From the NCBI GenBank assembly GCA_054601695.1, contig BAAHQB010000126.1, positions 124,001-188,000 on the forward strand: a stretch of 64,000 nucleotides of DNA, read 5' to 3'. Every line of letters begins with the position of its first letter. Position 1 is the stretch's first letter. Of the stretch, positions 1 to 16,546 are shown in pieces. The notes under the pieces are model-generated. The model was not told the DNA's origin and searched no databases. It saw nothing but the letters and a program-made list of their open reading frames with translations. Position numbers and translations under genes: made by a program. The DNA comes from Amorphochlora amoebiformis (Eukaryota; Cercozoa; Chlorarachniophyceae).

Positions 1-51
1 CACGTATTATATACCCTAATACATCACGTATATGATAAATAATATAAATTT

Positions 52-118
<67 letters not shown>

Positions 119-684
119 TCATATATGCATATACATATATATATATATATATATATACATATATATAATATCCGTCATATCTATTTAGAAGTCCGTAATC
201 TATACCCTAATGTACACACCCTAATATATGGACCCTAATGTATACATCCTAATACATACGTATGTGAATACATATGTATATGTACCCTAATGTATACATT
301 CTAATATATACGTATGTGAATATATATATACACACATGTACCCTAATGTATATATCCTAATATATACGTATGTGAATATATAAGTATATTTACCCTAATG
401 TATATACCCTAATATATACGTATGTGAATATATATGTATATGTACCGTAATGTATATATTCTAATATATACGTATGTGAATATATATGTATATGTACCCT
501 AATGTATATACCTGATATATACGTTTGTGAATACATGTGTATATTTACCCTAATGTACATATTCTAATATATACGTATGTGAATATATATGTACACTAAT
601 GATTACATACTTCTTGTATTATGCAATAGTATATATACATACACATATATATATATATATTTATACATATATATGTATATATAC

Positions 685-725
<41 letters not shown>

Positions 726-745
726 TTAGATATAGAAATGTTATA

Positions 746-815
<70 letters not shown>

Positions 816-865
816 ATAATTTGCATGAAAATAGATGATGCATACATCAATATATACATCATTTA

Positions 866-935
<70 letters not shown>

Positions 936-1073
936 TTGTATGTATACATACACGTATACACATAACATATCTCTTTACATACACAATTCACACCACTCAC
1001 AACCAGCCATATACAAACATAACCAAACTTACACGTAACCATATACCCACATAACCATACTTACACATAAACA

Positions 1074-1119
<46 letters not shown>

Positions 1120-1128
1120 TTTTTTTTT

Positions 1129-1194
<66 letters not shown>

Positions 1195-1292
1195 TATATA
1201 CATACATATATATATATAGGTATGTATATATGTATTTTATACATGTATATATGAATGTATATGTATAAATATATATATACATATACATATTT

Positions 1293-1340
<48 letters not shown>

Positions 1341-1474
1341 ACATACAATCACATGTAACACATAAACTAAACCCACGCACAACTGTCCAGAACTCTCAAA
1401 AAAAAAAAAACGTCGCGAATTATTTTAACAGACAATATTGAAATGGATGAGAAATATTGAAAAATATAGTCCAC
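1..1474. repeat. (TA)n tracts and a roughly 60-bp minisatellite
   Basis: The stretch is mostly (TA)n with short TG/CA variants. From about 195 to 600 a unit of roughly 60 bp repeats about seven times; its core reads ACCCTAATGTATAT, then CTAATATATACGTATGTGAA. Around 970-1075 is a short CA-rich block with repeats of CATAACCA. Apart from the possible exon that begins at 1475, I see no coding sequence. Open frames here are poly Tyr-Ile products of the dinucleotide. Confidence 0.8.
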
Positions 1475-1589
1475 CTTTAGGAATCGAACTCCGTTGACTC
1501 GATTCCAAATTCTGCGGACAAGTGTCCAAGCTATGCCGAATGCAAATAAACCCGTAACCCTTGAAACAGATGAGGGAGACATTTCGTAT
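1475..1589 (-). CDS. possible single exon of an unidentified minus-strand gene
   Basis: Read on the minus strand, a 115-nt block lies between a good acceptor (GATATTCAG, just above 1589) and a donor (AAG|GTGGAC at 1475/1474). One frame is fully open for 38 codons and includes SSVSRVTGLFAFGIAWTLV followed by an arginine-rich stretch, RRIWNRVNGVRF, which looks like a hydrophobic helix with a basic flank. The plus strand of the same block also has an open frame with plausible splice sites (acceptor CCACCTTTAG ending at 1480, donor GTATGT at 1602), so strand is not certain. I prefer minus because of the hydrophobic/basic pattern and because it would be divergent from the plus-strand gene at 2809, an arrangement seen elsewhere in the window. 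No family is recognised. Confidence 0.4.
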
Positions 1590-1627
1590 CTGAATATCAG
1601 CGGTATGTATATATACATATATATATG

Positions 1628-1660
<33 letters not shown>

Positions 1661-1718
1661 GTATGTATCAAATATATACATTTAGTACATATGTATATAT
1701 AATTGAAATATGAGAATA

Positions 1719-1828
<110 letters not shown>

Positions 1829-1899
1829 CATATGTATATATAATATATATATGATATTAATGCATATATATGTACATTTACTCATACATATATACATAC

Positions 1900-1946
<47 letters not shown>

Positions 1947-2026
1947 GAAGGTATATATGAATATATATTTACTCATACATATATATATACATACATATAT
2001 ATATATATGTATATATATGAAGATAC

Positions 2027-2088
<62 letters not shown>

Positions 2089-2123
2089 CTATGTCTATAT
2101 GTATACACACATATATTATATAC

Positions 2124-2171
<48 letters not shown>

Positions 2172-2193
2172 GTATGTATATACGTATATATAA

Positions 2194-2237
<44 letters not shown>

Positions 2238-2290
2238 ATCAATGGTAATAGTAATAAAATACGCTTGTATGTAAGTGTTTATTTCTATTC

Positions 2291-2411
<121 letters not shown>

Positions 2412-2499
2412 ATGTATATAGATGATATAAATCCTTCCACACATGCATGTATAATACATATATATATATATATATATATAATTTTTATGGATCTCACAT

Positions 2500-2808
2500 T
2501 ATATCACCCCACACACATACATACGGACACACTCCCAAATATCCTTCCAACCACTTCGAATCAAAAACAACCAAAATCCCGACAAAATCACCAGTTTTTC
2601 TCATTTCTTTCTCGGCAACTCAACAAGCCATAGCTACGTAGCTTATTCTATACGTGTGTAAGGGGGGGGTGAAGATACGCAATTACATTGAGGGGTGGGG
2701 GACAGTGAAAGAGAGCCCGATCCTGTTCGACAGTCGGAATCCCAAAAGCGTACTTGCCGCGAAATTCCGTTAAAACCTTTTGTTGTTAATTTGTCGGCTC
2801 ACACAAAA
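2500..2808. other. upstream region of the coproporphyrinogen oxidase gene
   Basis: Between the TA tracts and the first ATG at 2809 lies about 300 bp of ordinary-complexity sequence. It includes two G-runs (about 2659-2671 and 2691-2700) that could form G-rich structures. It is the likely promoter and 5' leader. No TATA box or initiator can be called with confidence in such an AT-rich setting. Confidence 0.35.
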
Positions 2809-3363
2809 ATGGTACCCAGCCTACGTAGAGACACATCACGCGCAATGGCACCCTTCCTGGTTCTAGGAATGGCTTCGCTGCTTGCATTCGCCTGCGTTCT
2901 CGCGGGAAGATCTTCCGGAAACCTCTCCGCAACCCCCACCCGCGTGGTATCTCCGAATTTCTCAGTGGTGAAGGGAGGGGCTGGCCGTTTGGGCGGGGTG
3001 GGGTACCGCCCTCAATCTTCTCTTTTAGTGGAAAGGAACACTCAGGGTACGTTGATAACCATCATCCATTAACCCCCCCTCACGTATTCAACGATTGGTT
3101 TCAAAAAATTGGCTTCGGATATCGCCTTTTTCGGCCCGGAAGGGATGATATGCCTGTTTCGGAGCGGAATGGCCTCCCCCCAGATTCGGATTGGCCGAAT
3201 TTGTCAACTTATGTGTGTTTCTTTCCAGGGAAATTTCGGTCGTTGGGGAAAAGAGGGGGTATGTCCGTGGTTCGAGCTACGAACGAGATTCCTGCGAACG
3301 ATCCGGGTTGGGATATTCGGCTTCTTTTGGATTTATGCATTTTTTTTTGGAAATTATATACAC

Positions 3364-3429
<66 letters not shown>

Positions 3430-3438
3430 TATATATAA

Positions 3439-3513
<75 letters not shown>

Positions 3514-3578
3514 CATAAAAATTCATATATATACTTTTATATATATAATATACAATATACATATATATTCATACATTC

Positions 3579-3610
<32 letters not shown>

Positions 3611-3813
3611 TCATACATATATATATATATATATAATCATACACTAACTCCAAACATAAGCCCAAGCGTGCGATGAAGGTAGTCCTTAACAAAAAACATC
3701 AATAACAATAGCCGATCAGGACAAATCATTGCTTCCCCAAGATGTTCAATTTGGCGTTCCAGAAATTAGGTCACTAACCCTAACCGAACCTTTCACAAGA
3801 TAACTAGATATGA

Positions 3814-3846
<33 letters not shown>

Positions 3847-3950
3847 ATGTTCGCTTTGGCGTTCCAGAAACTCGGTCACCAACCCGAACAGAACCTTTCA
3901 TATCTCACAAGAACCCTGGATATAAATATTATGTATATATATATATACAT

Positions 3951-4046
<96 letters not shown>

Positions 4047-4301
4047 ATATATTTGTATAGATATATATGTACATATATAATACGTGTATACTCACATTTA
4101 CATGCTATGCATACATATATATATATAAATACATATATACATATATACATATATATACATAATATACATACATACACATAATTACATAATATATATACAT
4201 ACATATGCATAAATATATATAATATATACATACACATAAATAATCAGAGAAAAGTTCGAGAAAGTTCTGATGAAAGCCCAAGACGATATATGCGCGTATG
4301 T

Positions 4302-4399
<98 letters not shown>

Positions 4400-4468
4400 T
4401 AAATATATCTATACATAGTGTTTTATATATATATATATATATGGGTGTGTGTGTGTGTGTGTGTTTTA

Positions 4469-4530
<62 letters not shown>

Positions 4531-4615
4531 TATATATATATATACATATATATAACATATCTGGTGTCTCTATTTTGTATATGCACCTACAAACACATAT
4601 CCACAATAACATATC

Positions 4616-4662
<47 letters not shown>

Positions 4663-5069
4663 GTATTTGCACCCCTACAAACACATATCTACATATCTAA
4701 TATATATATATATATATATATTATGCATATATACATATCTACATATCTGATATATATATATATATATATTACGCATATATACCTCGGTATGCACCCCTAC
4801 AAACATATATCTACCATGCGATATCTTAATACATATTATGTATATGTACATATCTACCAGAACACATAGATACATATCTACCAGAACATATACATTCTTC
4901 TCTACATATCTCACATTATACCCCAACCTTAAAACCCTAACCCTAACCCTAACCCTAGCCCTAACCCTAACCCTAACCCTAACCCTAACCTAACCCTAAC
5001 CCTAACCCTAACGCTAACCGTAAGAGCGATTGAAGAGCTAGATGGGGAAGCCAAGTTCGAGCAGGATCG

Positions 5070-5123
<54 letters not shown>

Positions 5124-5136
5124 ATATATATAATTA

Positions 5137-5168
<32 letters not shown>

Positions 5169-5204
5169 TATATATATTATATATATATATATATATAATA
5201 TGTA

Positions 5205-5251
<47 letters not shown>

Positions 5252-5309
5252 TATGTATATAAATATATATAGAGGGAGAGGGAGAGGGGGAGAGAGAGAG
5301 AGAGGGAGG

Positions 5310-5344
<35 letters not shown>

Positions 5345-5392
5345 GGAGAGAGAGAGAAAGAAAGAGAGAGAGAGAAAAAGAGAGAGAGAGGG

Positions 5393-5423
<31 letters not shown>

Positions 5424-5771
5424 GAGAGGGAGAGGGAGAGAGAGAGATAGAGAGAGGGAGAGAGATAGAGAGAGGGGGAGAGAGAGAGAGGGAGAGAGAG
5501 AGAGAGGGAGAGAGAGAGAGGGGGGGAGAGAGAGAGAGAGGGAGATAGAGAGATAGAGAGAGGGAGATAGAGAGATAGAGAGAAAAAGAGAGAGAGAGGG
5601 AGACAGAGAGAGAGAGAAAGAGAGAGAGGGAGAGAGAGAGAGATAGAGAGGGAGAGATAGAGAGGGAGATAGAGCGATAGAGAGGGAGAGAGAGAGAGGG
5701 AGAGAGAGAGAGAGAGGGAGAGAGAGAGAGAGGGAGAGAGAGAGAGAGGGGGAGAGAGAGAGAGGGAGAGG

Positions 5772-5827
<56 letters not shown>

Positions 5828-6053
5828 GGGAGCGATTTGAGTTTTCGATAAGCGTCGAGGAAGGAGGATGAAACACTCAAAGGGTATATATATATATATA
5901 TATATATATAATACATACATATATACGTATATATATATATATATATATATGTATATTATATATAGATGGTTAAAAACAACTGGGGGCGGTGGAAGATCTA
6001 GGGTACTCATGGAGGGAAAGGTATCATATATCTTGTAAACATATATACATGCA

Positions 6054-6095
<42 letters not shown>

Positions 6096-6158
6096 GGAAG
6101 ATCTAGGGTACTCATGGAGGGAAAGGTATCATATATCTTATAAACATATATGCATATA

Positions 6159-6200
<42 letters not shown>

Positions 6201-6262
6201 GAAGATCTAGGGTAGTCATGGAGGGAAAGGTATCATATATCTTATAAACATATATACATGCA

Positions 6263-6309
<47 letters not shown>

Positions 6310-6369
6310 AAGATCTAGGGTACTCATGGAGGGAAAGGTATCATATATCTTTAAACATATATGCATATA

Positions 6370-6405
<36 letters not shown>

Positions 6406-6594
6406 GAAGATCTAGGGTAGTCATGGAGGGAAAGGTATCATATATTCTTATAAACATATATACATACATCTATATAAATATATATATATATATATGTGGA
6501 AGATCTAGGGTACTCATGGAGGGAAATGTATCATATATCTTATGAACATATATGCATATATCTATATATATATATATGAACATATATGCATATA

Positions 6595-6636
<42 letters not shown>

Positions 6637-6701
6637 GGAAGATCTAGGGTACTCATAGAGGGAAGGGTATCATATATCTTATAAACATATATACATATAT
6701 C

Positions 6702-6799
<98 letters not shown>

Positions 6800-6823
6800 A
6801 TATACATATATGTAAATATAATA

Positions 6824-6872
<49 letters not shown>

Positions 6873-6939
6873 ATATATATATATATGGAGGGAAAGGTAC
6901 AATAAATTGTATAAACATATATACACATATGTGCACATG

Positions 6940-6995
<56 letters not shown>

Positions 6996-7073
6996 TATGT
7001 ACATGTATATATACATATATGGAGGGAAAGGTACAATATATTGTATAAATATAAGCACACATGTGTGTACATG

Positions 7074-7142
<69 letters not shown>

Positions 7143-7146
7143 ATAT

Positions 7147-7243
<97 letters not shown>

Positions 7244-7281
7244 ACGTATAAGTAACGGAGAGGATTCCAGCTCATATATAT

Positions 7282-7329
<48 letters not shown>

Positions 7330-8100
7330 CACATAAGGTTTTTGAAAAAGCTGGAATAAACCTGTCCGTGTTGAAGGGAGCTCTACCAAAAGAGGTACCC
7401 CGATACTACCCGATACTACCCGATATTACCCAATACTACCCGATACTACCCGATACTACCCGATACTACCCGATACCCTAACCCAACAAGCATACCGCCA
7501 CCCTAACCGGATGCTGTAAGTACAAACGAAATTCGAGTCTTATATTCGAACATATGTAATCCATATGTAATCATTAATAATACCTTTATGTCATCGAAAA
7601 AAAAAAGATGTTTTAAATACAAGATGTACGACGAAAGAAAGTGAGACGAAATCAAAATTTGAATAAGTTTTGAGTTGAGGATTTCAAATTTGCAATTGTT
7701 GGGATTTGAGATTTTGAGATTTGAGAATTTGAGAATTGAGATTTTGAGATTTGAGAATTTGAGAGTTGAAATTTTTGAGATTTGAGATTTGAGATTTGAG
7801 ATTTAGGTTATAAGAACGGTTTGAATTTGAATTGGGATGATGATTTCGTTTTGAAATTGAAAAAGATGTTTGAATCGGAATTGAGAGAGAGGTTTGAATA
7901 CGAATTTCAAAAGGAGATTTGAATTTGAATTCAAAAAGAGATATTTGAATTTGAATTGAAAAAATGTTTGAATTTGAATTGAAAAATTGTTCAAATTTGA
8001 ATTGAAAAGTGTTTGAATTTGAATAGTTCGTCGAAAAGCGAGGGGAAGTTAAAGGCTATGAGGACGGCGAAAAGGTTAGTATACTACACACATATACGTA

Positions 8101-8140
<40 letters not shown>

Positions 8141-8205
8141 TACATATATATACATATTGTGTGTATATATATATATATATATATGCATATATGTTTGAAT
8201 ATAGT

Positions 8206-8280
<75 letters not shown>

Positions 8281-8296
8281 AGTGCAATATATACAT

Positions 8297-8352
<56 letters not shown>

Positions 8353-8454
8353 CTTTATTTCATATACATATATGAGTATGTATGCATTCTTATATATGTA
8401 TATATATACATAATTATGTTGTTAACTTTAATCATATGGTATATACATACGTAC

Positions 8455-8493
<39 letters not shown>

Positions 8494-8596
8494 TATTATA
8501 TATATATATATATATATATACATATATATGTATATATACTATTGTTGCAAATGGGACATAGCATTCTAGAAACTTTCATATGAGGAGAATACATAC

Positions 8597-8645
<49 letters not shown>

Positions 8646-9005
8646 TATATATATAAATACACTTATTTATTTTATAAATATAATATATGCATTCAATTAA
8701 ATATATATTTATATATATATGTATTACTCTATATATATAAACATATAATATACACATGCATATGTATACATATACATATACATATATATATATGTATAAA
8801 GCTATTACATATACCCAAAAAAGGTTCCCTACATCGGAATGGGTCTAAGCGCTGTCCTTCACGTAATTTCACCATATTTCGACCGATTTCAACCCTATCT
8901 CACCAGATTTACCCAAATCTCACCATATCTCATTCAATTTCACCAAAACACTCACCTTTCTGTGTTTCACGGTTTTCCGGTCGGACTTTATGTCTTTTCA
9001 TACAT

Positions 9006-9071
<66 letters not shown>

Positions 9072-9529
9072 TACATATATACATTTATACATATATATAT
9101 ACACATATATATACATTTATATATATATATATATAGATATATATACATATATATATATATATATTTATATATATATGTATATATGATAGATAGCTTAGAA
9201 GAATTCTAAGAGTTTGTGATTTTCAGTTTCGTAACTCTAACGCTTTAATTATGCAATTTCAACCAATTTTACCCAATTTTACCCAATTTCACCCAATTTC
9301 ATCCAATTTTACCCAATCCCATCCTAGTTCGAACATGGTAGTGATGTTCTGAACGATTTTGTGATTGTCAGCCCCGAAACCCTTTTGCTCCGACGATGCA
9401 TTTTAACTATCGCCTTTTTCAAACGGAATCTGGTGTCTGGTATGCTTAAATGAGTTGTAATTATAAACTAAAGTGTACATATGTGTATCTTTGAAATGAA
9501 TGTATGTATGTGGACGTATGGATATGTAG

Positions 9530-9569
<40 letters not shown>

Positions 9570-9858
9570 TTTGTGTGTATGAAGGTGTCTTAATTATCGC
9601 ATTTTTTCATTTTTTGGTATGTACATATAAGTTTGTAATATACTATATATATATATATATATATATATATTTAAATGTACGTATGTAGATACACGGATAT
9701 CTAATCATATACATATATATATATATACATATACACGCACATATATATATTTATTATATATATATGAATGTATTGTGATTTTTGTGTTATACATGTGTTT
9801 CAACTATCGCCCTTTCTAACAGAATTTGGTGTCTGGTATGTATATATGAGTTTGTAAT

Positions 9859-9910
<52 letters not shown>

Positions 9911-9948
9911 AATGTACGTATGTACATACATGGATATGTAATCATATA

Positions 9949-10010
<62 letters not shown>

Positions 10011-10147
10011 TGCATATATATATATATATATATATATTTATATGTATATGAATATATTTTGATTCTTGAGGTACGCTTGTATTCAACTACTATTGCCTTT
10101 GACTTTAAAAAATGTAGTGTATGGTATGTATATATGACTTTATCAAC

Positions 10148-10184
<37 letters not shown>

Positions 10185-10497
10185 GGTGGTTTGGAGGCGG
10201 AACTGACATTACCCCTAGCTATATCGACAAAGATGATATGTCACACTTTCATGGTTATATACATATATATATATATATATATATGTACACAAATGTATAT
10301 CTATATATATAGATGTATATATATATATACTCGTAGCTATATCGACAAAGATGATACGTCACACTTTCATGGTTATATATATAATATATATATATATATA
10401 TATGTACATACACAAATGTATATTTGTATATAATATATATATATATATATATTCTCGTAGCTATATCGACAAAGATGATATGTCACATTTTCATTGT

Positions 10498-10536
<39 letters not shown>

Positions 10537-10557
10537 ACATACACAAATGTATATATT

Positions 10558-10590
<33 letters not shown>

Positions 10591-10695
10591 TATATATATA
10601 TAATATATATATATATATATGTATATATTTATTGTTATATATATATATATACTCGTAGCTATATCGACAAAGATGATATGCCACACTTCCATGGT

Positions 10696-10737
<42 letters not shown>

Positions 10738-10881
10738 TACACAAATGTATATATATATATATATATATATATTTTATATATTTTTATGTATACCCCTAGC
10801 TATATCGACAAAGATGATATGTCACACTTCCATGGTTATATACATGCGTGTGTACATATATACATACATATAAATATATAG

Positions 10882-10934
<53 letters not shown>

Positions 10935-11040
10935 TACATAAGTATTATATATTTGTGTATGTATATATATATATATATATATTAGGCATTCATAAGGAAG
11001 TTTGTGATAAACATGACCCGAACTTTTATGCGAGGTATAC

Positions 11041-11102
<62 letters not shown>

Positions 11103-11257
11103 ATGTATATATATATATATATACACATACACACACATGTATATATATATATACACATATATTATACTATATACGTAATGCATATACATTTATATTTATA
11201 TACATATATGTACACATATATATATACATACGTATTGCGGAAAGATGAACTAAGATT

Positions 11258-11296
<39 letters not shown>

Positions 11297-11660
11297 TATA
11301 TATGTAAGTAAATACATATATACATATATATATATATGTATATATATTTTATATCAGATTTAAGAAGTGGGCAGACGAATACTTTGTCATTCAACACCGT
11401 AAGGAGACCAGGTTCGATTCGGAAATATATCTATTTTTTTTTCATTTTTCTTCCGAGCGAGACCGTGATCGAATCCTAGTTATGTCATACTTTCTTTTTT
11501 TTTTTGGGGGAGTGAACCCAGGTTCGAATACCAACGATGACATATTTTTGGATTTTTGTTTCCTGAAGAGACCATGTTCGAATCCAGAAATAGATTTCAT
11601 TTCTTTTTTTTCCTTTTTCAGCGATAGTATAGTATATATAACATTGCAATATTTTGATGA

Positions 11661-11721
<61 letters not shown>

Positions 11722-11765
11722 ATATATATATATATATATACGTTACAGTCATGAATGTGAATATA

Positions 11766-11804
<39 letters not shown>

Positions 11805-11858
11805 CACGTAGACACACGTGGATACATACAAAGATATACATATATAAAACAGATACTT

Positions 11859-11906
<48 letters not shown>

Positions 11907-11967
11907 TATATGTGTGTAGGGGCCTTGGCGGTATATTCTCTGACGATATGAATGATAGGTAGTAAAG

Positions 11968-12012
<45 letters not shown>

Positions 12013-12055
12013 CGTATGTACATATATTGTCTGTATGTATTATACGTATATATCA

Positions 12056-12110
<55 letters not shown>

Positions 12111-12129
12111 GTATATATATATATAATAT

Positions 12130-12204
<75 letters not shown>

Positions 12205-12284
12205 TAAATATATATATTTATACACTATAGATATAATATATATATATATATATGTGATATGCATGCACTAATATGTATATATAT

Positions 12285-12321
<37 letters not shown>

Positions 12322-12394
12322 GCGTATTTGTAGGGATCCTAAGGAACTTCTGAGTTTCTACACCGACGCCGTTAACGTAAATATATATATATAC

Positions 12395-12452
<58 letters not shown>

Positions 12453-12747
12453 ATATGTCTTTGTGTGTGTGTGTGTGTGTATTATACGTACATATGTACA
12501 TACATATATTGTTAACGTATGAATACCTTTGGGGCAGCGGAATAGTACAAGCCACCCTGATGTACTTCATTGCACCATTTGGGTAGAGATCACTTATGAC
12601 TATGGGTACCCACGTGCGCAGCACAAGAGTTGCGGTGTACTGACTGACATTAACCGGTACTATCCGGCATTCCCGGGGATTCATCTCCAGCGATCTCCAG
12701 TGGGTCTCCGCGCGTGGATCTCGGGCTATTCTTCCTGGCGTTGCGCC

Positions 12748-12796
<49 letters not shown>

Positions 12797-12907
12797 GTAT
12801 GTATATATATATATATATATAATACATGTATATGTATATATATATATGTGTGTGTGTATATACATATGTATGTTTGTGTGTTTGTATGTATGTATGCAAT
12901 CTAAATG

Positions 12908-13003
<96 letters not shown>

Positions 13004-13058
13004 TTATATGTGTGTATATGTATATCTGTGTGTGTGTACATACAATACAAATATAAGA

Positions 13059-13105
<47 letters not shown>

Positions 13106-13156
13106 TGTGATCCCCGCATATATTCCTATCGTCAAAAAGCACATGAATGAGGATTT

Positions 13157-13221
<65 letters not shown>

Positions 13222-14379
13222 GTGTTATCCCCGCATATATTCCTATCGTCAAAAAGCACATGAATGATGATTTTACACCCCAGCAAAAGGTATATACATA
13301 TTATTATAAGAATATAATATATTACATATTATTATAAGAATATACTATATTGCAAAAGGTATATTACATATTATTATGAGAATATACTATATTGCAAAAG
13401 GTATATACATATTATTATAAGAATATACTATATTGCAAAAGGTATATTACATATTATTATAAGAATATACTATATTGCAAAAGGTATATTACATATTATT
13501 ACAAGAATATACTAAGGTATATTACATATTATTACAAGAATATACTATATTGCAAAAGGTATATTACATATTATTATGAGAATATACTATATTGCAAAAG
13601 ATATACTACATATTATTACAAGAATATGCTATATTGCAAAGGTATATTACATATTATTACAAGAATATACTAAGGTATATACATATTATTACAAGAATAT
13701 ACTATATTGCAAAAGGTATAATACATATTATTATGAGAATATACTATATTGCAAAAGGTATACTACATATTATTACAAGAATATGCTATATTGCAAAGGT
13801 ATATTACATATTATTACAAGAATATACGAAGGTATATTACATATTATTACAAGAATATACTATATTGCAAAAGGTATATTACATATTATTATGAGAATAT
13901 ACTATATTGCAAAAGGTATACTACATATTATTACAAGAATATGCTATGTTGCAAAGGTATGTTACATATTATTACAAGAATATACTAAGGTATATTACAT
14001 ATTATTACAAGAATATACTATATTGCAAAAGGTATATTACATATTATTATGAGAATATACTATATTGCAAAAGGTATACTACGTATTATTATAAGAATAT
14101 ACTATATTGCAAAAGGTATATTACATATTATTACAAGAATATACTATATTGCAAAAGGTATATTACATATTATTACAAGAATATACCATATTGCAAAAGG
14201 TATATTACATATTATTACAAGAATGTACCATATTGCAAAAGGTACACTACATATTATTATAGGAATATATTATATTGCAAATATATTGCATCCGTCATCC
14301 ATACAGGAATTGTTATGATAATATTGCATAGGTCATACATACAGGATTGTTGTGATAATATGAAATATCGCATACGATA

Positions 14380-14420
<41 letters not shown>

Positions 14421-15139
14421 GTATATATATAGCATTTTTATGATAACCAAATGATTTTCTACACCAAAGCAAAAGATATACTGCATATTGTTATAATAAT
14501 ATAATATATTGCAAATATATATTGCATAGGTCATATATACAGGGATTGTTAAGATATTGTCATATATTGCATAGGTCATATGCACAGGAATTGTTGTGAG
14601 AATATAATATATCGCATAAGTCATATATAAAGGAATTGATATGATAATATAATATATCGCATAAGTCATATATACAGGAAATGTTCTGAGAATATAATAT
14701 ATCGCATAAGTCATATATACAGGAAATGTTCTGAGAATATAATATATCGCATAAGTCATATGTACAGGAAATGTTCTGAGAATATAATATATCTCATAAG
14801 TCATATATACAGGAAATGTTATGATAATATAATATATCACATGAATCATATATAAAGGAATTGATATGATAATATAATATATCGCATAAGTCATATATAA
14901 AGGAATTGATATGATAATATAATATATCGCATAAGTCATATATAAAGGAATTGATATGATAATATAATATATCGCATAAGTCATATATAAAGGAATTGAT
15001 ATGATAATATATTATATTACATACGTTATTTATTCAGGAAAATTCAGATATATATATATATATATATATGTATATGTAAGTATATACTCACTGGTATACT
15101 ACAAACTGTATAATATGATATGTTTGCATAAGTTATGTA

Positions 15140-15196
<57 letters not shown>

Positions 15197-15218
15197 AAAT
15201 ATATATATGTATATATAT

Positions 15219-15310
<92 letters not shown>

Positions 15311-15434
15311 CTATGTACTCAAAGAAATACTACAAATGTATATTATTTACTATATTTTACAGAGTTTTATATATATAGGAATATTAATATTATATATATA
15401 TAGTATGATTTATTTCTATCGGTTATATGTAACT

Positions 15435-15479
<45 letters not shown>

Positions 15480-15624
15480 GTAATAAGTATGATTATATAA
15501 ACCCAATAGTAATAATAGATATATATATTATATGTATAAATATACATATATATATATATATACATAAACGATACAATACATACAAAACAATACCAACACG
15601 ATCTCTATCGATATTACATACATT

Positions 15625-15690
<66 letters not shown>

Positions 15691-15940
15691 TTAATTCACA
15701 CATATTTTCCAGGAGTGGCAAGGCATCCGAAGAGGTCGATACGTCGAATTCAATCTCCTTTATGATAGAGGAACCATTTTTGGCCTAAAACAGGTAAAAC
15801 AGTACATATATCTAAACTGTGTTTATATTCACGTAAGCTACATACATGTGTTATTTCTTACCAGTGAACCATATTAGCATATATCGAATCGTATATGGTT
15901 TCTGTCCGATAATTGTATCATTTTGGTGTCAGAATGAGAT

Positions 15941-15984
<44 letters not shown>

Positions 15985-16046
15985 TTGTATGATGCCTTTG
16001 TATAAGTACTGAAGAACATATATCATGTGTATATATTATTATATAA

Positions 16047-16077
<31 letters not shown>

Positions 16078-16260
16078 TATCGATCTGTATGTGTTTACTA
16101 TACAATATGGGTATTATAATCTTTCTTTCGAAAAGGTATATAATAGATATATAGTATAAGGATATCTAGATATATATATAAATATATATATGTATGTATG
16201 TTTATAGATATGTATATATACTTGTTACACTACAGGGGTTCCATCTCGGATCCCAGACAG

Positions 16261-16357
<97 letters not shown>

Positions 16358-16502
16358 TAGACACAGATATATACATTATAATATACATATATATAATAAT
16401 ATATATATATATAATATATATTTATATATATATATAGAATATAATATATACATAAAGGTATAAATATACGTCCCTAATACAACCCTAACCCTAGATATAA
16501 TA

Positions 16503-16546
<44 letters not shown>

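Noticed and set aside
1481-1601. Plus-strand exon reading containing NANKPVTLETDEGDISYLNI
   Set aside because: Open with plausible splice sites, but it does not join CPOX in phase, and the minus-strand reading of the same block is at least as good; kept only as an alternative.
4921-5020. A true chromosome end
   Set aside because: The array is short, degenerate and followed by CPOX exons; similar arrays recur internally throughout the window.
5177-6010. 223-277-codon Ser-Leu-rich ORFs on the minus strand
   Set aside because: Products of the GA/TC microsatellite; the real coding sequence here is on the plus strand (CPOX exons).
7492-7515. Exon CATACCGCCACC...GATGCT before a strong GTAAGTAC donor in CPOX
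   Set aside because: Leaves phase 1 and a sequence unlike the family; joining 7394 directly to 8043 keeps phase and gives the expected KAMR segment.
13290-15025. CRISPR-like arrays (42-bp and 45-bp repeats)
   Set aside because: Units are contiguous tandem repeats without unique spacers, in an intron of a eukaryotic gene.
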